From NCBI GenBank assembly GCA_000181795.3, contig CM012955.1, positions 12,996,850 to 13,060,849 of the forward strand: DNA of 64,000 nucleotides, written 5' to 3'. This document shows positions 47,471-61,500 of the stretch, piece after piece. A model generated the notes under the pieces. That model was given only the letters and a program-made list of their open reading frames with translations. It did not search any database and was not told the origin of the DNA. Each line of letters opens with the position of its first letter. Positions within the stretch are counted from its first letter, which is position 1. The position numbers and the translations under genes were made by a program. Origin of the DNA: Trichinella spiralis. Lineage: Eukaryota; Nematoda; Enoplea; Trichinellida; Trichinellidae.

Positions 47471-50400
47471 CTATTGTCGTTTCTTTTCCATAAAGACAAC
47501 GGATGATGATTGCTTTGTGACAGAATCAGCCTCAGGGAACAATCTGGCAAACAACGAATCAATCAGCACGTAGACAACGCGCTTGATGAGCGTGGGTGAG
47601 CGTAGGCATCGTTCCAGTTGCGGTTGCAAGTCGAAGCCAAAGAGCGGACGCAACAATGCCATCATTGTGTGCGCTTCGTCCACTGCACCAAAGTCACGTG
47701 GACAGTGTTGGCCGACAACGCCAGTAACGTCATCAGTGACCAATGCTTCAGTCAGCCTGTTGAGAAGGTGCGCCACACGACCGGCGCGGCTGGCATCTTT
47801 GAGATATCGGCTCAGGCGGCCCTTGACGAAAGAGTCGACCAATGCAGGCCAGAACCTCCTGATCACCAGTCCCAATGCAGCAGCCGGTGCACCGAAGTCG
47901 AGAATACGATACAACGTGAAAAAGATCACATCGATCGACCATTTGAAAGGAACTCTCAGTAGCTTCAACGCAACGCTGGTCGTCACCGGTGGAATGGGGC
48001 TGGTCGAGACCGATGGCGTGGGACCCGGAACCGTGATGCTGCTTTTCACGCAGAAAGTACGTCTAGTATTGCTGCTGCTGGTGTTGGTGGGGGCGAAATT
48101 TTTTAAAAATCCGGTCAAATTTTGACCACGCTCCCGGGAAAGCTTCACCACCGATGGCATCTTACGTATGACGTCGAACGGACGAGCGACCGACGGGGTC
48201 CACTGACCGCGAACGCTCAGAAACGCCAACAACAACTGCGAGCCTTTGAGCAACGGATTGGCAAGGAGCCGTTTCAAAAATTGATCAAAATCCGGCCGAC
48301 GGCTAGCTACAAATGTTCTCGACGCCCGACCGCCGAACGTTTTCTTCGCCGGCAGTGGGAACGGCTTCAACAGCTGGTCGCCGTGGAATTCGACCAGCTT
48401 TGATTCGAGTGCGTAAAAATCCCCGTAACGACGATCCACCGTCCATCTGTCCTGCATCTCGTCCTCCACCTCGACAACGTACACATAAATTGTCCGTCCA
48501 CTGTTCATCTCCCTTCTCGGTTCCACCCTAGCTACTGCTACTTTCCAACCGCTCAGATGTCTCCTACTACTGCCGCTATTATTATCACTGTTTTTGTTGT
48601 TCAACAACAAGTCATCATTATCATTATCCTTATCGTTATCATCATCCTCATCCTCATCCTGATATTCATCAATGTGGACATGAATTTCTTCTCCATGCGG
48701 TTGTTGGTTTTCTAATCTCCTTTCTGCTTTTTCTTCATCACCTTGTTCACCGTCCAAAGATTCATCCATTATTTCACCCGTCTCTGGAGAAAAAACTGCT
48801 TGAAAATAAAACGACGACTGTCGGAATGCGGTCTCGTGGCGCCTTTCCAACATTCTCAACGTGCCCGCGTGGGCCGTTTCCAAAGGTCCAGCAGCCAAGC
48901 GACCGAAACTCGCCGGATCCGACGTCTCCAACGCGCTTCTCAACACCGCCACGCCCGCCTCTCCAACAGTGCTGTGCAACTGATCGTCGTGCTGGTCGCA
49001 GAGCTGGTGCAGCTCATTGCGAGCCCGGGCCAGGCGTTCCACGTCCCCTTTACGCAGTTTGACCAAAATCTCGTTGGTCGAACAAAGGAAACGAACCGGC
49101 GCCAGGTCGGCTCGCTCGTGTTTCAGGTAGTTGACAAAAGCGAACAGCGTCGCCGGTTCGGCTAGAGCATCGGCCAGGCCGAAACGTTCTCCAGGCCATT
49201 CGTCGGACCCGCAGGCGAACCGAAAAAGCAGGGGCGTGGTCGCTGCACTCGAGTCCGACGATCCGTCCGCCTGGTCCTCGTCACCACCGTTGGCATTTTC
49301 CCTGCCCTGCTGCTGCACGCTTCGCCTGGACGAATGTTTGCCGCCGAGTGAGCTTGTTAAAAATTCAATCAACAAATTCGCATCGGTCGACACTTCCACC
49401 AACGGCTGCAGTAAGCCGAACGCCACCAGTTCGCGCACAAATACACAAGCTGGTTCTGACCACTGGTCGAAGTGGCTGAAACAAGCGCGGCAGAGCAGCA
49501 ACGCCCAGGCGCGCAGATGACGCCGCTCGTCGGCGGCCGACTTCAATGCCGGGTGTATCCCATTGGTGCCGGGTCTGTTTCCATCGTCGGAATCCAAGCA
49601 GTCGGCGACGTGTATCGCCAGCACCGGTGCCAGCTGGTCCACCACCGTCGAACTCCAGTCCATCGACACCACACGGTCGTACAGTACAACAACCACGTGA
49701 CGAATCAGCCGGCGTATCTCGTTGGTCAGCGTCACGCAGTCGCAGGCAGGGTCATGCCAGCTTCGCAAATATCGGCTCAGACAAGCTTCGCACAGTTGCT
49801 GCAAGGCCGTGTCCACGCAACGGGGAACCAGCGGTCGCTTGTCGAAGCCCCAGTTGCAGGTGGTCCAACAAAGATCACCAGGACCGCCGTCATCATCACG
49901 CTCAACGATTGGATTCGTGTTGGTCGACTTCGGCTTCACGTCTGAAATGAACTGAACGCCGGCGTTCGAATAGTCGGCATTTGTTGTTTGGTCAGTGTTT
50001 AGTGTTGTTGACCAGGCCAAAAGATCGTTCATCAACAACGGTTCACTCAACACGCAACCCACTACCAACAACCAACAACAAGTTATACACAGCGGAACAC
50101 TAAAAGGAAAGAAAAAAAATCACCGAGTAAGTATGATTTTTCTCAAAAATTAAAAAGAAACTTTTTCCCCCACTATTCAATCCACTAAATTTAAATTTTC
50201 AACATATAATCAACATGGGGATTTAAACTGATATTTCAAAAATGTTTATTTTGTTTTTCTTCTTATTTCTACATTCTCAGTGCAATGTAATTTCAAAATA
50301 ATTAATTATTCGTTTCAGGATGACCACTGGTAATATATTTGAAATTTTAATTAACGCAATTAATGAATATCACATTTTCAACAGGTCTGAATTCATCTGA

Positions 50401-50980
50401 TTTGCTATGGAGACAAACATTTGGACAACACTATAATACTTCGGTAAATGTTATGCAAAACTCTCTATCCGACATGGAAAGATCGTTTAAAAAAATATCA
50501 ATATACTTCGTCAAAGTGAAACAATTACAACTTTAAACAACTGGAAAAAATGAGCAACAGAAAAAAAACACCTATCATTGTGACGTCATAAAAAATATCA
50601 AATAAGCTCAAACTCGACGAAAATAATATGTTTACATAATTGATTCTTTTAGCGCAGTGGAAATGTTCAAATGATCAAATCAAAAAGAGTATCGAATGGA
50701 AAAACAACAACAAATACAACAGTATATTGTGAGAAATTTTACGACAAAAGTAGAGAACTCTTTAAGAGTTCCTTCATTTCAATCCAGTAAAGTAACAACA
50801 CTGGGCAAATCAATCAATCGGGAAGTTAATTTGTACACAAAATGAAAATTACTGTAGACCAGATGGACCAGAATTATAGAATAAGAAGAAAAAAAAATAT
50901 ATTATATAAAATTACCTGTGTTTCGCAAGAAGAATGACAAAATTAAATAGCGAAATAGTAACAATCAGCTTCAGAATCAT
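47471..50980 (-). CDS. SNX14: Sorting nexin 14 homologue
   Basis: A 65-nt first coding exon (50916-50980) and a single 2.6-kb second exon (47471-50099) splice in phase (CACAG|GTAAT; CTTTTAG|T) to 897 residues (human 946). The first exon gives one hydrophobic helix (KLIVTISLFNFVILLA). The second begins with another (about 23-45, CITCCWLLVVGCVL), matching the N-terminal membrane hairpin of SNX14. Next come a PXA-like domain (about 110-280), an RGS-like domain (about 340-460), an acidic Asp/Asn linker, a PX domain (about 538-653, with WTVDRRYGDFYALESKLVEF and PFPLPAKK), and the nexin C-terminal domain (about 735-880, ending VVYVLIDSLFARLFPE). SNX14 is an ER-anchored protein acting at lipid-droplet and endolysosome contacts. 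An acceptor-like TTGTAG lies 2 nt before the ATG. The exon is GC-rich and almost intron-free, unlike NUP205 next door. Confidence 0.9.
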
Positions 50981-50982
50981 TC

Positions 50983-50995
50983 CTACAATAACGTA
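50983..50995 (-). promoter_or_regulatory. Splice-acceptor-like site 2 nt before the SNX14 start
   Basis: ACGTTATTGTAG followed by GA and the ATG on the reverse strand. Either a 5'-UTR intron acceptor or a spliced-leader site. Confidence 0.35.
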
Positions 50996-52511
50996 CGAAA
51001 TTTAATGCTGAATAAAAAGAATTGAATTCACAAATCATCATCACATTTGAATATGAACATCGACATAAAAAATCTAACTTTGGTTTACTATGAACAGAAA
51101 GTGTACCGAAGCAGCAAAAGCAGGCGGAAGTTAAAAGAAGACATGTGCTGGCCATTTCCTAAAATTTGCAACTTGTTGAACAATCCAGTGAACAAAGAAG
51201 CTGAAATTCATCAATGGACAAACACACATTACAAACTCTTTTACAACATTTAACACTAGTGATTTCGAAAAGTTCACTTTCTAATGAAAAACTGTCCGAT
51301 TGAAAAATACTTTACAAAAATTCGTGCAATTTCACTTAATATCAATACTGAATGAATTCATACGTCAATTTTGATGAAAAACAACTGATAATCACCTGAT
51401 CAGCTGGAAAGTAAAATTCATTTTCTGTAAATTACAAAAACAAGTAACCGTGATAAATGAACGATACTTTTTCACAAAACGTAACAGTGTCATGTCAACA
51501 AGTAAATGTTGACCGTTTATTCAATTGTCTCTGCTGCATATTGATTAACGTGACAATAATGAAAGAAAATCAAGGTCAATATACAGTTGTATTTACTATG
51601 AACAACGACAAATTAATTTTTGAGCGAAATTAAAGCAAATCGGCAGCAGCATTTGATGCGATAAATAGTACTGTTCATCTATAACCAGTAATTATATTGC
51701 GATATAGTTGCAGGATTTTTGAGATTTTTATGCAAATTTGAACACACTGCTAAGAATGAAAAAAATATTACTGACGGATGCAATTTTAAATATTACGAAG
51801 AAAAGAATTCCAATTATTTGACATTTATGGGTTAAAATTTTTGCAAACTCACACTAACACCATTATAAACAATTGATTTGTCAAATTAAAATGCTGTTTT
51901 TGCACTTCACGTCATTTTTTAATGGCATTTTTAACTTTGATACTTTGTTTCCATAACTGTATTAAGTGAAATAAAAAGTAAACCTGATGATCAATTGGAA
52001 TTAAATTCTTTCACTTTTATTTCATGCAAAAATAATTAACTTTTTATCATGTAGATAAAAATGTACACAAAACTTGCAAACTGAAAAACATCACGAAAAA
52101 CTCACTATATTTGAGAAAATGAAAACGACAATACTTCTTTTGAAATAAAATGTTTTAAAATTATGATTGAGCAGTTTTTAGCAGTATTTATTAAATAAGC
52201 ATCTTTTTTGAAAGCTTTTTGCTATCTGTTATATTACGTCTTTATTTATAATATACCTGAATATCATTTACTGTACAAGATCTTCAGTGGACGTACTGAT
52301 GATATAGTTGTTAAGGTTTTAAATGAAAAATTTTATCTTCAAAGTACCAGATATTTTTTAAACAATTTTCATTTTTTGATTATTGTTCGTCTTCATTTTT
52401 GAAATAAAGATTTAATTTTTGTGATAAGTTTTTTAGTAAAGTGAAATGAATGATCTGTTACGAAATTTGAATTTTTTGAATGTTTTGGCAATTTTGAAAG
52501 ATGTATTTTGA
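50996..52511. other. Divergent intergenic region between SNX14 and NUP205
   Basis: About 1.5 kb of AT-rich DNA holding both promoters. No coding frame, repeat or RNA gene supported. Confidence 0.55.
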
Positions 52512-52528
52512 ATTTTTTTATTGTTTAG
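52512..52528 (+). promoter_or_regulatory. Splice-acceptor-like site 19 nt before the NUP205 start
   Basis: TTTTTTTATTGTTTAG lies upstream of the ATG at 52548. It fits a 5'-UTR intron or spliced-leader acceptor. Confidence 0.4.
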
Positions 52529-52547
52529 AAGTGAAAATTAATTGAGA

Positions 52548-55500
52548 ATGATTTGGTTTGATGGAAAGAAATTTTATCAAGCTGTTGTGAATTCCATTTC
52601 TGAGGACAAACCTAGCAGAGAAGAATTGGAAGCTTTGCAATGCATACTGAATGAAAATGTAGATAAAATTGTCCAACTCATGCCACTTCCTGTGAGTAGT
52701 TTTGATGAACGCTCAGTTTGAGAAATACATATATATAAATGTGTGTAATTTTTAGAGAAGAAATTCGGATGATCGTGCTTTGGTAATTTCAGCGCATGCT
52801 GAAGGAGGTGCGGATTTGCACGGTGATGACGAAAAGATTGAACTTTCAACAACTGTGATTAACGAAGCACTGATTATTAGCGATACATTTGATCTGAATG
52901 AAATTGCGGCAGTTGACTTACTTTATCTTGGTTTTTATGTTTTTTTTTAATTTTAAATATGATTTTGTTATCCATTTTATTATGTTTCATATTTTAGGCG
53001 AGAGAGAAAATTTTAAACAGTATGGATTTACCAGAGGACTGTGCGCGGTGTATTTGTTTTTCAAAAGATCATGGTATTTTGCGGAAGCGTTGAGAGCGAT
53101 TGCTTTGAACATTAAAGGCAGAAGATGGGCATGCGACAGGCCATTAGCAATGACGGTACTGCTGTCAGAATATATGTCCCAGTTGCTCAGCAACGGCCTG
53201 TTGTATAATACATTGCGTTTGTTTTTTTATTATTAAGTTTAATTTTTTAGAATTTGTAATAATAATGATTGTGTATTTTTAGGATATATTACTGAGTTCG
53301 ATTTGAAAGGTCTGCTGTCGACTTTGGAGCATCCGGACGTGAGAGGAATTGGCGATTCACGTCATCGCAGAATGGTAAATCACTTTGATAATTTCTTGAC
53401 CGTTTCGAATTAATAGTTTGCTACATGTTCGGTTTGAAAATTGGAATAATTAGTTTTTTTTGTCAATATGTTTGAATTTCAAGAAAAAAAAATATGACCA
53501 ACAAAAAGTGATAGTGGTGGAAAGTTTTTTTTGTCTTAGGTCAGTGATGTGATTTTCGACACTGTCCTTGCGTTGTGCGATGTGATTTTCTATTCCGCTT
53601 GTCAGCTGGCACCGACGTACAATTCTATTGAAAAGACGTTGTGCTTTTTGTGCGAAATTGATTTGAAAAATGAACAATCGCCGGAGAAGTGTTCCATCCT
53701 GTTGTCGATTGTATTCAGCGGATTGGAGTTGATTGACCAGTCGGAATTTTGCGACATTTCTGCCAATCGGAGTCGTAAAACATTTTTTTCATAATTTTTT
53801 TTGTAAAATTTGCATATTTCAATTTCACAACTTGTTGTTTTACAAGATTTGATCGACTGGGACGTGGTCACTCAGGTGTACGATTGTATGTTGGTCGCGC
53901 AACGATTGATCCGTGATGCGCAGTGGGTCGACACGGGCCTGAAAGGGGTCTTCATGCTGGCCCTTTCTTCGGGTATACGGATTTTGCGCCGGTCGCCTTC
54001 TTGTATCAGCATCGACGGTTGGTGGTGTCAAATTTTGACTCTCTGAAATTAGTTGTTCCATTATTGGATTGTAATGTTTGCAGAAAGGCGCGATCGTCTA
54101 GCTGACGAAGAGGCCCTTTTTATGGAATCTCTCAAGCACAAACCGTTCCATTATATGCGCCAGAAGCTGCTTAGCGATGATATTTATCGGGATGAATTTC
54201 TCCAACGACGATTTCACGTCTACCTCATCCAATTGCTCGTCTTTTTCCGAACAAAGGTGGAGAATGATCAATTTATGCAAATATATATATATATAATTGT
54301 GATCAATTTGATTTGATTGTTTTTTGTTTATTCTTAGTTCAAAGATTTACGCTTACAGTGCGAAAATGTATCGTTGAATCAGACGGCTGAGGCAAAAGAT
54401 TCGTTGCACTTTATTCAGTTGGTTTTGCTGATCAAAGAATTTTATCAATACGATCCGTTCAACTTGCATCTCGGCAATGCTTATTTCGATTTCACTCCAA
54501 CCCCCTCCTTGTCTCCCGATCCTGAAGCAATGGAAGTGTGTTCATTATTTTTCAAATTTATTATTATTATTATATAATTTTGCATAATTTTTCCCTGGTT
54601 CTTTTTTTTTCGTTTTTGTCGAAGAATGAACTTGTACGTTTTGTGCGAGGAAGTGCGGAATTTTTGCCGCCAATTTTGTACAGCGACTTCATGGATATGT
54701 TGAATTCATTGGCGACGAGCGAAGAAGCCGCGCTCGCTTGTTTCAACTTGTTGATGGATTTTTCCAACCAAGGTTTGTTTATTGTCCTGTTTGCTTGTAA
54801 AAATTGTCCACCTCTTGTCCTATGACCAGGCGAACAGTTGAAAACTTGTTCATTGGGGCACATGTTTCTCGCTTTGCAGCAGTATTCCATTAGTTTGGAA
54901 CAAGCGATCGCAGCGTCAGGTCTGACCGAAGTTCCAATTTCCACTGAAATCGATCCAGTCGAATTACAATGCTTGAAACGATGCTTGTATCTCATAGCCG
55001 CTTTGGCCGAACGGGTGCATTTGAATTTAGCTTTGTTTGTTTGTTTGTTTATTCATATTCAATATTTCTGATTTGAAGAATCCATTGCCACGGTCGATGA
55101 TTTTCAACAGCAAAGATTGGAATTGTTCCACGACATTGATCAATTTGCTCGGCTATCCGTTGCCGGTAGATTTCAAGCAGGCAATTTTGGCTGTGCTGGA
55201 TGCGTTGACCAAAACCGAAGAATTTGCACTTTCCATCTGTTCGGCTGCCGTAGAATCCGGCCTGTTTCACAGTACCAACGGACGACATAGTGCATTTCTG
55301 GTATGCAAATTTCCCACTTTATTATTATACGGATCTGTGTTCTTGAATTTCCAATCGCATGTAGATTGAACTGTTGAAAGAAGATTCTGAGAGAGGTCCA
55401 TTTTTGTTGAGCACTGCGTTGCTGAATTTGGTCAGAACTTCAGTGCATCATCGAACTTTCATTGAAGAAACCGACCCAACATACACAATCTATCTCAGTC

Positions 55501-58500
55501 TTCTGCTGCACCGTATTATACCGAAAATTATGACAATTACTGTAAAATGCACCAGTGAAAAGGTTTGTTATTTTTTGTTTCGGATTATTGTTATTTTTCT
55601 TACAATTGCGTGTTCTAGGTGGAACTGTTTAATTTATTAATTGAAACGTTGTACGATTGGATGATCAATTTGGGTAATTCATTGGAAAATATACGGTCGC
55701 GGGCGTTGGCCACGGAAGTGTTGACGTCAGTTTTGACCGGCGGTCGGCTGTACAATTGGGTAAATTGAAAATTTAAAATAATTGAAAAGTAATATATATA
55801 TACATATTTTTTTTCGTTTAACATATTCTTTTTAAAATTATTATTCGTTTCTGAAAATTGCAAACAATCAGAAAACGAATGGAAATTAATTTTCTCATTA
55901 AAGTTACCAACTTTGACGTGCAGTGTGCATGGTCGAATTTATATGAACAGAAATGACACAATTGTCAAAGCGTTTGAAGAATAATATTTAAAGCTGTTTT
56001 TGCTTTTCAGATTCATGACATTGTCGAAATGGGTTTTAAAGAACTGGACAAATACGAAGATCATCATCATATCAGTAAAAATGATGCACTTTTTTTTTCT
56101 TTTCTTTCATCTTCTTTTCATTTATATTCAATTATATTTCAATGTATAATATAATATGATGGAATTTTATTTTCTATTTTTTCCCCCAGAAAATAAACCG
56201 CTGTTGAAGCTGTTGACAAATGTATTGAAATTTTGTTACGACATTGCGGTGAAACATCGGCAAATTTTGCACGACAGATACGAAGCCCAATCGATTCCAG
56301 TAGAAATGGAAACCGTGAATATGCTGATGATATCCGGCCAGTATAAATTGTGCGAAAATCGTTTCATTTGCATGCTTATCAAGTAAGAATTGTTCGTATT
56401 CTTCTTCTTCTTCTTTTATTTTTCTCTTGTTTTGAAATTATTTCAAATTGAATTTTGTAAAAAGAAAAAAAACCATTTCAGATTTTTCTCCTATTGTCCA
56501 TTTCATCCGATGCTTTCTCTGTTGGCAATTAAAATATTGCGCGAAATCAATTTTGCCGAATTTCCCCAATGGTCCGTTCTGGCCGCTTTAGCATCCGAGG
56601 TATGCTGTGATGTGTTTTGTGTTCTTGTTGATTCCAATGGTGCAAATTTGCAGCAAGATGTGTCAAAGGTTATCTATTCGTTTGTCGCGTGTCTGGATAT
56701 TGACGGTGTCGATATTAATCAGGTTGATTCTAATGCAAAGCTTGGTAATTTATGCTAATTTGCAATTTTAAGTTCATTTGCAAAAATTGCTTATTGTTGT
56801 TTTAGAAAGTTTGTTCAAAAAAACCGACGCTCAAATACGTGGCATGGTCGCTTTGGAAATGTTGGAATTTTTGAACGACAATATCACTTTCGTGTCTCGA
56901 ATGGATCCCAGAAGTGGCATCAATACTACCACCATACCCAATTCCAGTAGTATTGCGTTGTTTGTGGCCGGATTCGACATTCGCAATCCCGAAACTACTG
57001 TACTGGAAGAGATGGGTAAATTTGTTGTCTGGTCGAATATGTTTTCTTTATCTCCATTTGCCATTGTCGCAGGCGTCCAAGGGACTCGGAAAACTGTACT
57101 TCACGCTGCGTTGGAGATACTTGCCTCTGGTCTTGACAAGAACAAAGATGCTGTGAGTTTTGGAGCTCTGCTGGAGCCGGCTTACCGTTTTTGCTATTTG
57201 CTTTGCGAAGTGCGCAGCAGTCGCGAAGTATTTTTGCGTTTTGTTCGTTCAACCCAAGATTTCGTATTTCGACATTTTTCCCATTTTGTTCAATTTTTCG
57301 CTTCTGAAGAAGGTATATACTGTCGATTGTATTCAAAAATTACCATTCTATTAATGTTTTTCTATTTCACACTTTGCGAGCATTTGATTTTCTTTTTTTT
57401 TTTTTTGATCTTTTTTTTTCAGGCAAGGCGTGTTCACTTCGCATGTACAATTGCATGTGCTACGTGATGAAGATGGTGTCGTTTGAATTGGAACAGATGT
57501 TAACTGTCGAAGGAATTAACGATATGCAACGTTATTTTGAATATTTTTTCAACGGTAGGGAAATTTATGTATTTTATTTTTAATCAATTAATAACAATAG
57601 AACAACAATTGCTCTGTATCGAAGCAAACAATTGGTTCATTTATTTCGTTTCTAGGCGATACCAAATGGGACAGTGTGCTGTTTTCTTTGATATCCAATC
57701 GTCCGTTGCTTGAAGAACCATTGCAATGGACACCGCCAGAATTGGAAAACATTGAAATAAATCGCGTATTGCCGGTATGTGTTGTTGATTTGATATTGAT
57801 TATTGGAAAATTCATTAAACAAATTGTTATAATTGATAATTAACCAATTTCAGCTTCTCAACACGTGTACAAGTGAAATACCGACAGGCTATCGTTTGTG
57901 CTATTTGCCAACGTTGATGGCCACTTTGGAAAGGGAGGTGCATTTGTACATGAAAGCAAACTTATATCCGTCGGTGGATTTTACCAAAGTCTGTTGTACT
58001 TTTCTGTTGATGTGGAGAGAATGTGAATTTTAATTTTAATGTATTTGTTAGGATTTTCAACAAATAATCAACGCAGTCAAAGAGTACAATCAGATTCAGC
58101 TGCGGTCGTTCATTCGTAAAGAATATTTCACCGCCTGGCAAAGCATACTCGAACGATTGATCATTGTGCAGCAACGTTTCGATTCGACATTCAAAATGCC
58201 AATTAATTGTATTTTGCAAATTTTGGAAGCACTGTTAACTCAGGTATTATTTTCTTATTTTTTCTTTTATTATTATTTTTCATTTGATCATCATTTGTCG
58301 TCCAGGATTTTGTCAATTTGACCGGCAAAGTGTCGAAGGCGGTATTCATTTTGGGCGCCTGGTTTCGACGTTTGAAAGCGGTCCAACGTTGGACTACTGC
58401 CGAATTTATGGACAAAGCCATCGCCGGCAGTTTGACCGAAGAGGAAGTCACTGAACTGCCAACCGACATGATCGAATATTCCAACAATGAAACTGAACCT

Positions 58501-61500
58501 CATTTGTTGCGCAGTTTGACTTACATCATGCATTTGTTGATACGTCGAATCGAATGCAATGGTCTGTCTGTTTTGTTGTTTCTGGTCTATTTATTTGCAT
58601 AAGTTGTTTTTTTGCTTGTATTCTTTTGTAGAAGTTCGACAATCAGAAGAATCACAATTGTATTATTATTCAATGTTTTTGCTATTTTTGCACATGCTTC
58701 CATTTTTGAGCGGTAATTCAATTCATCCAATTTTAATGAATTTCTTCAAATTGTTTCATTTGAAGAATTGAATTGAACAAATTTTTAATTATACCGATTG
58801 CAGTGAAAAATACATTCCCAATGTCCCATTTTATTCCGGATAAAGTGTTGGGCAGAACGAAACTTGCCCAATCCGAAGAATTATCCATACGTAGGTGTTT
58901 TTTGTTCAGGCGTTCTTTTGCTTGGACCATTTATTTTATTGTTCACTGTTTTCAGCTGATCAACAACAGTACGCACATTCGTGGGAAATTCGAATGGCCA
59001 GCGTTGAAGCGTTGTTGCAATTTCCATCGGCAGTTTTGCAATTCTATGCGGACAGTTTTTCTCAACTGCTTTTAAACGACTGTTGCGATGGTCCTACTGA
59101 AAACAAAGTTTGAATTTGATTGATTCATCTTTCTTACACACACATATATATCTATCTGTCTATGGATGTATGTATATAATTTTAATTTTTCACACACTAC
59201 AGATGATTGCTTTGTCATGCGTCACGTCGACAATTTCCATGGTCCATAATTTGAGAATGAACCTCTGCGAGACTAGTATATTGGGCGGATATGTTCGACA
59301 TCACGTCGACGCTTTGCTGGACGAAGACAACGCCCCGTTGAATGGAGTTCTTTCTAATGCAAAGGCAAACGGCTCTCCACACGCTCTGCACATTGCACGA
59401 TTGGTACATAAAGCAACGACAACAACAAATCGATATACCAAACTTATACTTCAACTTTTCAGGCTTTTTTGACCACCATTGCCGCTGACAAAAACGGTGC
59501 CTTGCATTTGATCCAACTGAATACATTTGAAAAGCTGGCAGAAATGAACAGTTATGAATTACTATTTCCAAATCTTGACAGGTGAGCTTTATTTGTTTTA
59601 TTTATTCTCTTCTGATTTTTTTTTCAATTCTTCTCTTTCTTCTCTGTTCACTTACGCTGTTCGTAATTTTTGCATATTATTGCGCGTTGCTATTGTTAGC
59701 CACTGTTACTTTTGCTCCGGGTTAAATGCTTTTGGCAGTACAATTCTATTTTGAGATCAGTTATATTTGCATAAATTTGCATACTCTCCAAGAGGTTACA
59801 GTACGAATGACCGAGGTCAACGGGAAAAAGTGGCTTTTTTGACGATTCAAATGATTTTGAATTTATATTTTTAAATTGGAAAACATTCCTTCAGTTTGGT
59901 ATTTTTGTAAAAATTGAAAGTTGACTGAAAATTTTGAAAAAAAATTACAATAAATTGCCAATCATCGAACAGAACTGATGTTTGAATATCATTTGCATAA
60001 TTTATGCATGCCTGCGCATCAGTATTGGTGTTAACGTGCATCTGAGAAAATGACTTTTCTTCACATTTTTCCCCTTGTGGTGGGACTGGACACCGGTCTC
60101 CGGTCTTCGGTCTCCGGTCTCCGGCTACCGATCTTCGGTTACCGCTTTCCGGCTACCGATCTTCGGTTATCGCTTTCCGGCTACCGATCTCCGGCTTAAC
60201 GGTCTCACCACAAGTTTCTAGATTGTATGTAATGCATGCGTTTTTTTTAATTGTGCACCTTGCATCCTAAGCCCAGATGACGAACCCAGTGGTGTGCATA
60301 TATATTCAACTTCATTTTTGTGTTTGTGTTGCAACTCTTTTACTGATTTTTTTTTGATTTTTCTTTTGTTTCATTTGTGTTTTTTTTGTTCGTAGTAACT
60401 GTTTTCATTTCATTTCTGCACGAATGCACCCCTTGCACGTAAAGTTTTTTTTTTCCATTGTGGTCACATGATCTTTGATCTTTGATCACAATACGCACTT
60501 GCATGTTTACTTACCTGAGTGATTTACTCAAGACCAATCTGCTGGTGCAATATTAATCTATTTGCATTTTTCTACTCGTATATGCTACGCCTTTGGATGA
60601 GGCGTGGATTTTAAATGCAAAGCTGTACAGATTAGTAATTCTTTGTTGCAATTCAAACACGGGAAATACAGTTGAATGTCAAGTATGCAGTTTACTTTTT
60701 TTTTATTCTTATTTGTTGTATGCTATTTGTATGTCTGAAATATTATTTTTCCATTTATAGCGATGAAGTTGACGGATCTGGCATAACGTTGGGACGCCGC
60801 TGTAGAACAGTCATGATGGCTGTTTTGCAGATGTGCTCGACGGTGCTTGACCATTTCGAAGATGGCCATCTTGTCTGCCAGCAAGCAATGCTCACCTTTC
60901 TCTCCAAACATGTGACAATGTTCTCTTGGTTGATCGACGCTCACAATGGTGTAGTGCTTGCCTCATTGGAAGACCTGCGATTATTGAAGCGTCTAGTTGC
61001 TGTTCTGACGCCTTGCACGCGTTTAGGTAAAATTGAATTGGCGAGACCGACAATTCATTTGGTTGGTCATTTGATTTGGTGAATGTGAGTTGTTGTTTTT
61101 GTAGAACTTTTGCAAGCTGCCGTGGATAATGAACGCACGGCAGTTGCGAAGAGCTTAAGTCAGCTGTTGGGACGATTGTTGTCTTGTTTCACAGAATACA
61201 TGACAAACTTCGAAAACAACCATGACTGTGTCGACTACGATACATTGATCGTGTTTGAAGATTTTGAGCTGCATATTTTGCAAATTGCCGAAGAACTGAT
61301 CGACTTTTGCATTTTGCATATTGGCGTTGGAGGTGACCAATAATAATAGCTTTTTCTTTCCTGTTTTCAAACGGTGTTTTTCAGGTTACAAAAGGAAAAA
61401 GTATTCACCGTTTCTTTGCCTTCCGGCGATTCCACAAGACTGCGAAGAGATTGCTTTGTCGGTTTTGTTGATTCAAATGCTCCAACAATGCGTCGTCTAT

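Noticed and set aside
47583-49955. Forward-strand frames of 130-180 codons over SNX14
   Set aside because: Mirror frames of the long SNX14 exon. The reverse frame carries the PXA, RGS, PX and nexin-C domains.
60074-60214. CRISPR-like array
   Set aside because: The repeats are contiguous tandem units without spacers, in a eukaryotic intron.
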